From the NCBI GenBank assembly GCA_017429465.1, contig JAFROU010000010.1:1-16167 (forward strand): a stretch of 16,167 bases of DNA, in the 5' to 3' direction. The notes under the pieces were generated by a model. The model was given only the letters and a program-made list of their open reading frames with translations, made no database searches and was not told where the DNA came from. Shown one piece after another: positions 6,669 to 12,873 of this stretch (within the stretch, counting starts at the first letter, position 1; each line of letters starts with the position of its first letter). The translations under genes were made by a program, and so were the position numbers. The DNA comes from Candidatus Saccharimonadota bacterium. GTDB taxonomy: Bacteria > Patescibacteria > Saccharimonadia > Saccharimonadales > Nanosyncoccaceae.

Positions 6669-8888
6669 CTAAAGTGAACTGGTAATCTCGTCAAACTCTT
6701 CCATCGACGAAATTAAAACATCACGTGGTTTATTGCCATTGGCTTCACCAATTACGCCAATTTCTTCAAACCAAATTGCCAGACCAGAGACAAACCCATG
6801 GCCCTTGCCTAGATACGTCTGCAACATTGCAGTTGAAAATTTACCCTTCGCAAGTGATATTTCTACGGCTTTACGGACGATCGGATCGTTTGGATCATAA
6901 GTGCGCCCAAGATCGCCAATTGAACCACCCATCGATGGGCCATATCCCTTAATTTGCACTTGCTGCGCCACTACATCAGCATTATACTCTGGTGGCCTTT
7001 GCTCTCGTAAGAAATTAGTTACATTGTTAACGTCCTGATCACTTGAGAACGCACCCTGAATACGGCGCGGCTTGCCCATCATCTCCGTAGTAAGCAGTAA
7101 CATATCACCTTTACCAAGCAATTTTTCGGCTCCACCCTGGTCTAGCATAATACGCGAATCAATCTGCGAACCTACAGCAAACGCAATACGACCAGGAATA
7201 TTAGCTTTAATTAGACCAGTAATTACCTTTACTTCTGGACGCTGCGTAGCAAGAACCAGATGAATACCAGCGGCACGACCTTTTTGTGCAATACGCACAA
7301 TTAGCATTTCTAGGTCTTTTCCCGCCATCATCATTAAGTCGGCCATCTCATCCACGACCACCACCACATATGGCATCTTTCCGCCATCATGTTTCTGCTC
7401 ATTATCATCTTCGTCCTTGACTTCCGTCGCCTTCGTGGCCATCTTGGCGTTATAATCGGCAATGTTTTTGACTCTTTCCTCCGCCATCAAAGAATAACGA
7501 CGCTCCATTTCATTAACCGCCCACTTCATCGCTGAGAGTGTCTTTTCGGCAGATGTAATAATCGGGGTTAGAAGATGAGGAATATCCTCATATTGCGCCA
7601 TCTCTACTTGTTTTGGATCAACAATTATTAGCTTCAAATCACTTGGCGAATTACGATAAAGCAGTGACGTAATTAAAGTATTTGTCATCACTGACTTACC
7701 AGAACCAGTAGTACCAGCAATCAAAAGGTGCGGCATCTTAGCAAGATTTGCCACTACTGCGTGACCAGAAATGTCTTTACCCACAGCAAAGGTTAATGGA
7801 TCCGTAGAATTCTTCCATTCTGGGCTTTCAAGCACGCTCCTTAAGCGCACATCTGCCGAACGAGCATTCGGAATTTCTACGCCCACTGAACGAGTACCTG
7901 GAATCGGCGCTTCAATACGAATCTTATCCACGGCCAGATTTAAGGCCAACTCGCGATCGCGCGAAACAATTTTTGAAAGGTTTACGCCAGCTGGTGGACG
8001 CATCGTATACTGCGTCACACGCGGGCCGATGTTTGCGCCCTCCATCTCGACGTCAATGCCGAATTCCGACAGCGTCGATTTAATCACCATCGCGTTCTGC
8101 TGAATATTACCAGCATCAGCCGGAGATTGTTTTTTCTCTAACAAATCAACTGGCGGCATTTTCCAATTTGGATCATTAATTGCCACCAACGCCTTTTCTG
8201 GTTCCGCTGGTGCCGGCGCAGCCTTAGCCGCTGTAGCCTTAACTGCCTTAGCTGGAGCATCCGCTACCGCCACACCTGAATTAACCTTAATCTCTAATTT
8301 TCCGCCACCATGACCAGTCTCTACGGCTCCAGCAATCTTGGCGTTTTCAGTATCTTCCTCTCTCTTCCCCGGACGAAGCCAACTACCAATCGCCTTAAAT
8401 ACTGCCTTCGGGCTAATCTGCAGGATAAAAATTGCCGTGATAAACATCAAAACTAAATATATAAATACTGCTACTCCTGGATTTAAAATCTGTGTTACCA
8501 TGCCATTGAGCCATTCGCCCATCATACCACCAGTCGGGTTTTCCTTACCAATCGTTGGAATGCCACAAACACCAGAAATCCAGATTACCATCAAAATCGA
8601 CGCCAACCACATAACCACTGGTAAGCGATTATTATCACTACGAAAAATCATAATTGCTAGATACACTAAAAGTAGTGGAATAGCATAAGACGCATAGCCA
8701 ATTCCCACTAAGGTTATTTTATGAATTTCATTTAAAGCCGAGCCACCTTCGCCGAACCACGTCATCACAAGTATTACGGCAAGAGCCAGCATAATTACAG
8801 CTACGACCTGTCGCCAAAAGCCACCTGGAAGCTCATGTTCCGGTGCTACCTCCTTTGAATGTTTTCTCCTAGATTTTCTTTTTGCCAT
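6669..8888 (-). CDS. ftsK: DNA translocase FtsK/SpoIIIE
   Basis: Septum-anchored, ATP-driven DNA pump that clears the chromosome from the division site. The 739 residues hold a basic N-terminus, about four membrane helices (28-44, 58-82, 90-110, 136-157), an Ala/Pro-rich linker (about 175-240) and the RecA-like motor. Walker A is G392-T-T-G-S-G-K-S399 and Walker B is V-V-V-V-V-D-E (508-514). A short acidic/Lys insertion (about 486-503) lies before Walker B. The C-terminal gamma winged helix (about 665-730) ends N-K-P-R-D-V-L-I, but its recognition helix is diverged from the usual G-Y-N-R-A-A-R. The gene has its own promoter and no good ribosome binding site before the ATG. It follows pnp in transcription order, separated by the pnp terminator. 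It ends with TAG. Confidence 0.97.
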   Translation of the reverse strand: MAKRKSRRKHSKEVAPEHELPGGFWRQVVAVIMLALAVILVMTWFGEGGSALNEIHKITLVGIGYASYAIPLLLVYLAIMIFRSDNNRLPVVMWLASILMVIWISGVCGIPTIGKENPTGGMMGEWLNGMVTQILNPGVAVFIYLVLMFITAIFILQISPKAVFKAIGSWLRPGKREEDTENAKIAGAVETGHGGGKLEIKVNSGVAVADAPAKAVKATAAKAAPAPAEPEKALVAINDPNWKMPPVDLLEKKQSPADAGNIQQNAMVIKSTLSEFGIDVEMEGANIGPRVTQYTMRPPAGVNLSKIVSRDRELALNLAVDKIRIEAPIPGTRSVGVEIPNARSADVRLRSVLESPEWKNSTDPLTFAVGKDISGHAVVANLAKMPHLLIAGTTGSGKSVMTNTLITSLLYRNSPSDLKLIIVDPKQVEMAQYEDIPHLLTPIITSAEKTLSAMKWAVNEMERRYSLMAEERVKNIADYNAKMATKATEVKDEDDNEQKHDGGKMPYVVVVVDEMADLMMMAGKDLEMLIVRIAQKGRAAGIHLVLATQRPEVKVITGLIKANIPGRIAFAVGSQIDSRIMLDQGGAEKLLGKGDMLLLTTEMMGKPRRIQGAFSSDQDVNNVTNFLREQRPPEYNADVVAQQVQIKGYGPSMGGSIGDLGRTYDPNDPIVRKAVEISLAKGKFSTAMLQTYLGKGHGFVSGLAIWFEEIGVIGEANGNKPRDVLISSMEEFDEITSSL

Positions 8889-8898
8889 AACTTTTATA

Positions 8899-8907
8899 AT
8901 TATATCA
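8899..8907 (-). promoter_or_regulatory. Possible second, start-proximal -10 for ftsK
   Basis: TGATATAAT on the minus strand is an extended -10 box 10 nt before the ftsK ATG, which would give a leader of about 3-4 nt. The -35 region at the correct spacing (GATTTT) is poor, so this is weaker than the promoter at 8939-8967. Confidence 0.35.
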
Positions 8908-8921
8908 CACTTCGTAGTGCG
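8906..8921. promoter_or_regulatory. Inverted repeat in the ftsK leader
   Basis: CGCACT-ACGA-AGTGTG on the minus strand can fold as a 6-bp hairpin (one G-U) in the mRNA, or act as a near-palindromic operator between the two -10 boxes. No known operator consensus was recognised. Confidence 0.35.
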
Positions 8922-8938
8922 AAAATCTGTACCTATAT

Positions 8939-8967
8939 ATTATAGCACAAGCGTTATCAAAAGTCAA
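8939..8967 (-). promoter_or_regulatory. Main ftsK promoter
   Basis: Minus strand TTGACT (8967-8962), 17 nt, TATAAT (8944-8939), with TGC giving an extended -10. The -35 begins right at the T-rich end of the pnp terminator, so the two units are packed back to back. Confidence 0.85.
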
Positions 8968-8993
8968 TAAAAACACCCCCGAAGGGGTGTTTT
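8966..8993 (-). terminator. Rho-independent terminator of pnp
   Basis: 10-bp perfect stem (8970-8979 with 8984-8993), with a TTCG tetraloop on the minus strand and a U-rich tail running to about 8966. It lies about 10 nt after the pnp stop. Confidence 0.93.
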
Positions 8994-9002
8994 CTAAATC
9001 TG

Positions 9003-9776
9003 TTAGTCTAAGTTTCGCATCGTCAGTGACAGGCGACCTTTATCGTCAATTGCCACTAGGCGTACGCGTACTTTTTGACCAATCTTTAGCACATCTTCTA
9101 CGCGTTCAACACGCTTATCCGAGATTTGAGAAACGTGAAGCATGCCATCAATTCCCGGCATGATGTTTACAAATGCACCAAAATCTTTAATTGTAACTAC
9201 TGTACCTTCGTAAATCTTCCCTACTTCTGGCTCTTCCGTCAAGGATTTTACCCAATCAAGCGCTTTTTTGATAGCTTCTGGATCATTACCAGAAATCGTT
9301 ACTAAACCAGAATCTTCGATATCAACCATGGCGCCAGTTTCAGTAGTGATTTTATTAATCATTTCGCCACCTTTACCAATCACAGCACCAATTTTTTCTG
9401 GATTAATCATCAATTTTTCAATCCTTGGCGCATATTTCGAAATCTCCGCACGTGGCTCTGAAATCACTGATAGCATATGGTCTAAAATGAACATGCGACC
9501 ATCATGAGATTGCTTAATTGCTTTTTCCATGATTTCTACCGGTAGTCCATGAACCTTCATATCCATCTGTAAAGCAGTAATGCCTTCAGTAGTACCAGTC
9601 ACTTTAAAGTCCATATCGCCAGCAAAATCTTCAGCATCCATCAAATCAGTTAAGACATAGGCTTTGTTAATGTCTTTAGCGGTAATTTCCTGACCTTTTG
9701 GCACATCTACCATTAAGCCCATTGCTACACCAGAAACCGGACGCTTCAAAGGCACACCAGCATCCATCAATGCCAT
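9003..9776 (-). CDS. pnp: Polyribonucleotide nucleotidyltransferase, C-terminal part downstream of the in-frame TGA
   Basis: This is the second piece of pnp, in the same frame as the N-terminal piece and beginning directly after a TGA. Its first codon is an ATG that corresponds to a normal internal position (family S-L/M-A-L-M-D-A-G-V-P). It carries the rest of the second RNase PH domain with the catalytic set E-D-F-A-G-D-M-D-F-K (E. coli D486, D492, K494 equivalents at D50, D56, K58). It also carries a KH domain with the G-K-G-G loop (134-137) and a full S1 domain (about 186-257). It is intact to the family end and followed by a strong terminator. The 257 residues cannot be a complete PNPase. 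It may be made by read-through, by reinitiation at the adjacent ATG, or not at all. All residues look under normal constraint, so decay, if real, is recent. Confidence 0.9.
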   Translation of the reverse strand: MALMDAGVPLKRPVSGVAMGLMVDVPKGQEITAKDINKAYVLTDLMDAEDFAGDMDFKVTGTTEGITALQMDMKVHGLPVEIMEKAIKQSHDGRMFILDHMLSVISEPRAEISKYAPRIEKLMINPEKIGAVIGKGGEMINKITTETGAMVDIEDSGLVTISGNDPEAIKKALDWVKSLTEEPEVGKIYEGTVVTIKDFGAFVNIMPGIDGMLHVSQISDKRVERVEDVLKIGQKVRVRLVAIDDKGRLSLTMRNLD

Positions 9777-9779
9777 TCA
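9777..9779 (-). other. In-frame TGA splitting pnp
   Basis: The codon run reads ...M-A-A-T-C-S-S-TGA-M-A-L-M-D-A-G-V-P. E. coli has M-A-S-V-C-G-A-S-L-A-L-M-D-A-G-V-P, so the TGA stands where serine is found. A single change from TCA (Ser) or GGA (Gly) would explain it. No other in-frame TGA was found in any gene of the window. Confidence 0.9.
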
Positions 9780-11177
9780 AGACGAACAAGTAGCAGCCAT
9801 GGAAGTTGAACCATTTTGAGACATGATTTCCGTTACGGAACGAATCGCATATGGGAACTCCTCTACCTCTGGCAATACTGGCAAAAGCGCACGCTCTGCT
9901 AAGTAGCCGTGACCAATCTCACGACGTCCTGGTGAACCAAGACGACCACATTCACCCACGGTGTAGGATGGCGCATTGTAATGATGCATATAACGGCGTA
10001 CTACGTCAGTTTCTTCCATCGTATCAACGACCTGTGCAAAGGACATTGGCGCCAATGTTACGATGTTCATCGCCTGAGTTAAACCCCTCGTAAAGAGCGA
10101 GGAACCATGTGTGCGTGGCAAAATACCAACCTGCGAGCTAAGTGGACGCACCTCTGTTAGTTTACGACCATCTGGACGTATGCCCTCCTCAATGATGGCA
10201 CGGCGTACTTCATGATGAGAAGCTAACGTGAAGGCATCATTATATTCAGTCTTTAGGCGTTCTTCGTAATCAGCAATCTTTTCTTCATCGGTTTCACCTT
10301 CACCGAGCTCAAGTGCAAATTCGGCGTGCATTTCTTCGGCTAATTTATTCAAAATCTCTGTACGTTCGAGTACGTTTCCGCGTACCTTGTCGCCAAACTT
10401 ACCTTCGCACCACTTATCAACTTTAGCTTGGATCTCTTCATCCGGCAAAATCAGTTCATATTCTTGCTCTGCTGGCTTTACTAAATCACGTAATTCTCTC
10501 TGTAAATCAAGTGCTGGTTGAACATTTTTCACTGCCCAGTGCATGGCTTCAATAATGGTGTCTTCTGGCACTTCTTTAGCACCTGCCTCTACCATCATCA
10601 CCTTACCATCCTTACAGGCAACAACAAGATCTAATGGAGATTCCGCACGTTCTTCAGGGGTGAGAAAAGCTTTAAATTCGCCACCGATACGACCGATGCG
10701 AAGACCTGCTACTGGACCATCAAAAGGCACGCCAGCATTTAATAGTGCTGCTGAGGCAGCCACCATTGCCACACAATCTGGGCGAAAAGCTGGATCCATC
10801 GAAAGCACCGATGTAACCACCTGTACCTCTTGGCGATAACCCTTTGGAAAGAGCGGACGAATCGGACGGTCAATCAAACGACCAACAAGAACCGCGTTAT
10901 CAGAAGGTTTTCCTTCTCTTTTTATAAACTTAGAGCCACTAATCTTACCAGCGGCATAAAATTTCTCTTCATAGTCAATCGAAAGTGGGAAAAAATCCTG
11001 TACCACTGGCTTAGTTCCGACCACGACCGATCCTAATACCACGGTATCACCATAGCGAACTAAAACAGAAGAGGTAGTACGAAAACCGACTCGATTTACT
11101 TCGAGTGAAAGTTCACGGCCCAACCACTTAGTTGTCACTTTGGTAGTTTTCTTCCCAGTAGGGTTGATAATATCCAT
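9777..11177 (-). CDS. pnp: Polyribonucleotide nucleotidyltransferase, N-terminal part ending at an in-frame TGA
   Basis: PNPase is the phosphorolytic 3'-5' exoribonuclease of mRNA decay. This piece (466 residues) holds RNase PH domain 1 (about 10-140, with L-I-D-R-P-I-R-P-L-F-P), the alpha-helical linker region (about 215-320) and the first part of RNase PH domain 2, through the phosphate-binding Q-N-G-S-T-S-M near 451-457. It stops before the catalytic aspartates, so by itself it should be inactive. With the TGA read as one residue, the whole gene gives 724 residues, normal for the family. AAGGAAAGG lies about 10 nt before the ATG and directly after a long leader hairpin. Whether to call this a pseudogene depends on whether the TGA is real and how it is read. 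Confidence 0.9.
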   Translation of the reverse strand: MDIINPTGKKTTKVTTKWLGRELSLEVNRVGFRTTSSVLVRYGDTVVLGSVVVGTKPVVQDFFPLSIDYEEKFYAAGKISGSKFIKREGKPSDNAVLVGRLIDRPIRPLFPKGYRQEVQVVTSVLSMDPAFRPDCVAMVAASAALLNAGVPFDGPVAGLRIGRIGGEFKAFLTPEERAESPLDLVVACKDGKVMMVEAGAKEVPEDTIIEAMHWAVKNVQPALDLQRELRDLVKPAEQEYELILPDEEIQAKVDKWCEGKFGDKVRGNVLERTEILNKLAEEMHAEFALELGEGETDEEKIADYEERLKTEYNDAFTLASHHEVRRAIIEEGIRPDGRKLTEVRPLSSQVGILPRTHGSSLFTRGLTQAMNIVTLAPMSFAQVVDTMEETDVVRRYMHHYNAPSYTVGECGRLGSPGRREIGHGYLAERALLPVLPEVEEFPYAIRSVTEIMSQNGSTSMAATCSS

Positions 11178-11195
11178 GAAAAAATACCTTTCCTT

Positions 11196-11243
11196 GGGAA
11201 AACCTCAGATATCTATCCCCTGTTAGGTATCTGCCGTCTTCCC
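11196..11243 (-). promoter_or_regulatory. Two-part leader hairpin of pnp, candidate autoregulatory element
   Basis: In the pnp 5' untranslated RNA, GGGAAGAC (11243-11236) pairs with GTTTTCCC (11203-11196) over 8 bp with one G-U. A 2x2 internal loop follows, then CAGATA (11233-11228) pairs with TATCTG (11211-11206). The ribosome binding site lies directly 3' of the hairpin. In E. coli, pnp is autoregulated through a leader stem cut by RNase III; a like role here is inference. Confidence 0.65.
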
Positions 11244-11263
11244 AATATTAATTTACTTATTGT

Positions 11264-11292
11264 ATTATATCATTTATTGACTTTTTCGACAA
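11264..11292 (-). promoter_or_regulatory. Promoter of pnp
   Basis: Minus strand TTGTCG (11292-11287), 17 nt, TATAAT (11269-11264), with TGA giving an extended -10. It overlaps the divergent plus-strand promoter by 16 bp. Confidence 0.7.
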
Positions 11293-11305
11293 ACTATGCT
11301 ATAAT
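11277..11305 (+). promoter_or_regulatory. Promoter of the plus-strand orphan gene
   Basis: TTGACT (11277-11282), 17 nt, TATAAT (11300-11305), with TGC giving an extended -10. This leaves a leader of about 55 nt before the ATG at 11369. It is one of the best promoter matches in the window. Confidence 0.85.
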
Positions 11306-11368
11306 TAAAACGCTGGCTTGTAAAAGCTTAGTCTTTTATTCTACCAGAGTACATTAAGGAGGAAAACC

Positions 11369-11773
11369 ATGAAAAAAATGGATATCGTTTGTATTGCCCA
11401 CGATGATTGTAAGGGATATGACAAGATCATCATCAATGGCCATGTTCCTATCGATAACGAACACCCCTATAGATTGGGGCGTCATAAAGACGCTGACCCT
11501 CTCAACTGCATCTGCCTCCACGAGAAGAAAGAACTTCTCCGAAAGCACGGCGCTTGTGTCGCCTATCACATCACCCGTGATACTGGTTACGCCGGCGAGC
11601 AGACCACTGAAATCCATTTCCGCTTCAGCAACACTGGGACCTGTGAAATTCCTCACAACCATCCTAATCTCGAAGCGACCTGCGCTTACTGGCAAGGAAT
11701 CATGGCGCAAAACTGTGCCGAACAGATCATAAAATATCTCGATGGCGTTTATTACGATAATACTCAAAAATAA
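11369..11773 (+). CDS. Orphan Cys/His-rich protein, unknown function
   Basis: I do not recognise this 134-residue protein. Its reality is well supported: a near-consensus promoter, AAGGAGG 6 nt before the ATG, and a terminator about 35 nt after the stop, all on this strand. It has no signal peptide or membrane segment. It contains eight cysteines (8, 14, 47, 49, 63, 92, 105, 116) and ten histidines, including C47-I-C49-L-H51 and I-P-H96-N-H98-P, which could bind a metal. A central K-K-E-L-L-R-K-H stretch is charged. It lies opposite to, and between, rpsO and pnp, genes often adjacent and co-transcribed. A hand count of 11401-11700 gives 151 G/C of 300 (50%), above its neighbours, and it uses more C-ending codons. 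It may be acquired or highly expressed. The ORF on the opposite strand here is a shadow. Confidence 0.8.
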   Translation: MKKMDIVCIAHDDCKGYDKIIINGHVPIDNEHPYRLGRHKDADPLNCICLHEKKELLRKHGACVAYHITRDTGYAGEQTTEIHFRFSNTGTCEIPHNHPNLEATCAYWQGIMAQNCAEQIIKYLDGVYYDNTQK

Positions 11774-11807
11774 GCACCATTGTGCAATTCCTCCTCTCTT
11801 CCCACCC

Positions 11808-11832
11808 GCCCCTCGTTATGAGGGGCATTTTT
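11808..11832 (+). terminator. Terminator of the orphan gene
   Basis: GCCCCTC (11808-11814) pairs with GAGGGGC (11820-11826) around a 5-nt loop, followed by ATTTTTA. Confidence 0.88.
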
Positions 11833-11839
11833 ATGCATC

Positions 11840-11866
11840 AAAAATCCCCCGTTAAGGGGGATTTTT
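11840..11866 (-). terminator. Terminator of rpsO, probably bidirectional
   Basis: 11-bp perfect stem (11840-11850 with 11856-11866), a C/G run flanked by A and T runs on both sides and a 5-nt loop. It lies 9 nt after the rpsO stop. The symmetry should let it also stop plus-strand transcripts that pass the terminator at 11808. Confidence 0.9.
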
Positions 11867-11875
11867 AAAAGCTAA

Positions 11876-12142
11876 TTATTTGCGGAGTCCGAGTTTCGCC
11901 ACAGTCTTCTTGTATAGCTCGAAATCGGTTTGCTCGAGGTATTTAAGCAACTTTTTACGCTTTCCTACCATTTGCTTTAAACCGCGTTCGGCCATAAAGT
12001 CATGTTTATTATTCTTCACGTGCTCCGTAACTTCTTTAATACGTTCCGTTAGAATAGCGACTTGAACTTCAGGAGAACCAACGTCGTTCTTATTACGAGC
12101 GACCTTGGCAATAGCCTTGTTCTTATTCTCTTTTGTTATCAT
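11876..12142 (-). CDS. rpsO: 30S ribosomal protein uS15
   Basis: Primary 16S rRNA-binding protein of the 30S platform. From the ATG at 12142 it is 88 residues, the family norm. It includes the conserved G-S-P-E-V-Q-V-A-I-L-T-E-R-I, a loop around N-N-K-H-D-F (E. coli K-D-H-H), and R-G-L-K-Q-M-V-G-K-R-K-K-L-L-K-Y-L spread across residues 53-70. An upstream in-frame ATG at 12151 overlaps the -10 hexamer and cannot be on the mRNA made from that promoter, so 12142 was chosen. The ATG lies exactly 7 nt after TATAAT, predicting a leaderless mRNA with no ribosome binding site. The promoter sits in the truB 3' end. Confidence 0.96.
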   Translation of the reverse strand: MITKENKNKAIAKVARNKNDVGSPEVQVAILTERIKEVTEHVKNNKHDFMAERGLKQMVGKRKKLLKYLEQTDFELYKKTVAKLGLRK

Positions 12143-12149
12143 GAGTGGC

Positions 12150-12178
12150 ATTATACCACATTTATTTCCCCTAGTAAA
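12150..12178 (-). promoter_or_regulatory. Promoter of rpsO, leaderless geometry, inside the truB 3' end
   Basis: Minus strand TTTACT (12178-12173), 17 nt, TATAAT (12155-12150), with TGG giving an extended -10, then GCCACTC and the rpsO ATG. The -35 overlaps the truB stop codon. Confidence 0.75.
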
Positions 12179-12824
12179 CCCCAAAGTCGCTCAGTTTTTT
12201 AGCGTCTTCTACCTTATAATTCCCCACCTCAGTCCTACGCAGTGCCGTTAAATAACCTCCAACTCCCAGTTTTTTTCCAATATCCTCACCTAAAGTCCTT
12301 ACATAAGTCCCACTCGACACATGACAACGAATCACAAGCGTCGGCCAAGAATAATTAAGTATCTCTATATTATATATGTGCACTTTTCGCGTTGGCATCT
12401 CAACCGCTACACCTTTTCTAGCCAGCTTATATGCCCTTTCTCCGTCAATTTTTACCGCCGAATACTGCGGCACTTTTTGTTCAATTTCACCTATAAACGA
12501 CCTTACCGCCATTTTTACCATCTCATCATCCGGGCGAACAACATCTTTTTCAGTAATCTCGCCTTCCGGATCGCCCGTCGTTGACGTTGCGCCTAACCTA
12601 ATCGTTGCTTCATAGGTCTTATCTAGCTTCAAAAACTCATTTGAACGCTTCGTTGCCTTACCAGCCAGCAAAATTAGAAGCCCTGTAGCAAATGGATCTA
12701 GCGTTCCAGAATGCCCAACTTTCACCTTATGCCCTGCTTCGGTCGAAAGCACGCGTCTGATTCTTGCTACCACCCCAAACGAACTCATATTCGCTGGTTT
12801 ATCGACTAAAATAATCTCATCCAT
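12171..12824 (-). CDS. truB: tRNA pseudouridine(55) synthase TruB, short form
   Basis: Converts U55 of the tRNA T-loop to pseudouridine. The catalytic motif G-H-S-G-T-L-D43-P-F-A-T-G-L-L is intact. It is preceded by I-L-V-D-K-P-A-N-M-S-S and followed by K-T-Y-E-A-T-I-R-L-G-A-T-S-T-T-G-D-P-E-G (69-88) and R-C-H-V-S-S-G-T-Y-V-R-T-L (161-173). At 217 residues it ends after the catalytic core (A-L-R-R-T-E-V-G) and lacks the C-terminal PUA or extension of E. coli TruB (about 310 residues). The ATG at 12824 lies 7 nt after a TATAAT, so the mRNA is predicted leaderless. It sits between the DHH-like gene and rpsO, matching the common cluster order. It ends with TAG. Confidence 0.96.
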   Translation of the reverse strand: MDEIILVDKPANMSSFGVVARIRRVLSTEAGHKVKVGHSGTLDPFATGLLILLAGKATKRSNEFLKLDKTYEATIRLGATSTTGDPEGEITEKDVVRPDDEMVKMAVRSFIGEIEQKVPQYSAVKIDGERAYKLARKGVAVEMPTRKVHIYNIEILNYSWPTLVIRCHVSSGTYVRTLGEDIGKKLGVGGYLTALRRTEVGNYKVEDAKKLSDFGVY

Positions 12825-12831
12825 AGCTTGT

Positions 12832-12840
12832 ATTATAACA
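12832..12840 (-). promoter_or_regulatory. Extended -10 promoter of truB, abutting a terminator
   Basis: TGTTATAAT on the minus strand, then 7 nt to the truB ATG. The normal -35 position (12855-12860) falls in the preceding terminator hairpin and reads CCCCGA, so the promoter would rely on the extended -10. The TG overlaps the terminator's T-run. Confidence 0.6.
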
Positions 12841-12863
12841 AAAAACTACCCCTTTCGGGGTAG
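12840..12863 (-). terminator. Terminator of the DHH-like gene
   Basis: CTACCCC (12863-12857) pairs with GGGGTAG (12852-12846) around a GAAA tetraloop on the minus strand, followed by six T (12845-12840). It lies about 10 nt after the stop codon. Confidence 0.92.
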
Positions 12864-12873
12864 CTAGACGATT

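Noticed and set aside
9777..9779. UGA read as glycine (alternative genetic code)
   Set aside because: With a reassigned code, many genes would show in-frame TGA. Only pnp does, and tlyA ends with TGA at a sensible family end.
9740..9779. Selenocysteine insertion at the pnp TGA
   Set aside because: No convincing SECIS-like hairpin follows the TGA, the family has no Cys/Sec there, and no sel gene is visible.
11354..11767. Long minus-strand ORF opposite the orphan gene
   Set aside because: The plus strand has a matching promoter, ribosome binding site and terminator; the minus ORF has none of these and runs into the rpsO terminator side.
11808..11866. Adjacent inverted repeats as a CRISPR remnant or insertion-sequence ends
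   Set aside because: Each is a typical rho-independent terminator with a T-run on the correct strand for a neighbouring gene; there are no repeat units or transposase.
12143..12184. Longer rpsO forms starting at 12184 or 12151
   Set aside because: They would start upstream of or inside the -10 box. The ATG at 12142 gives the exact family length.
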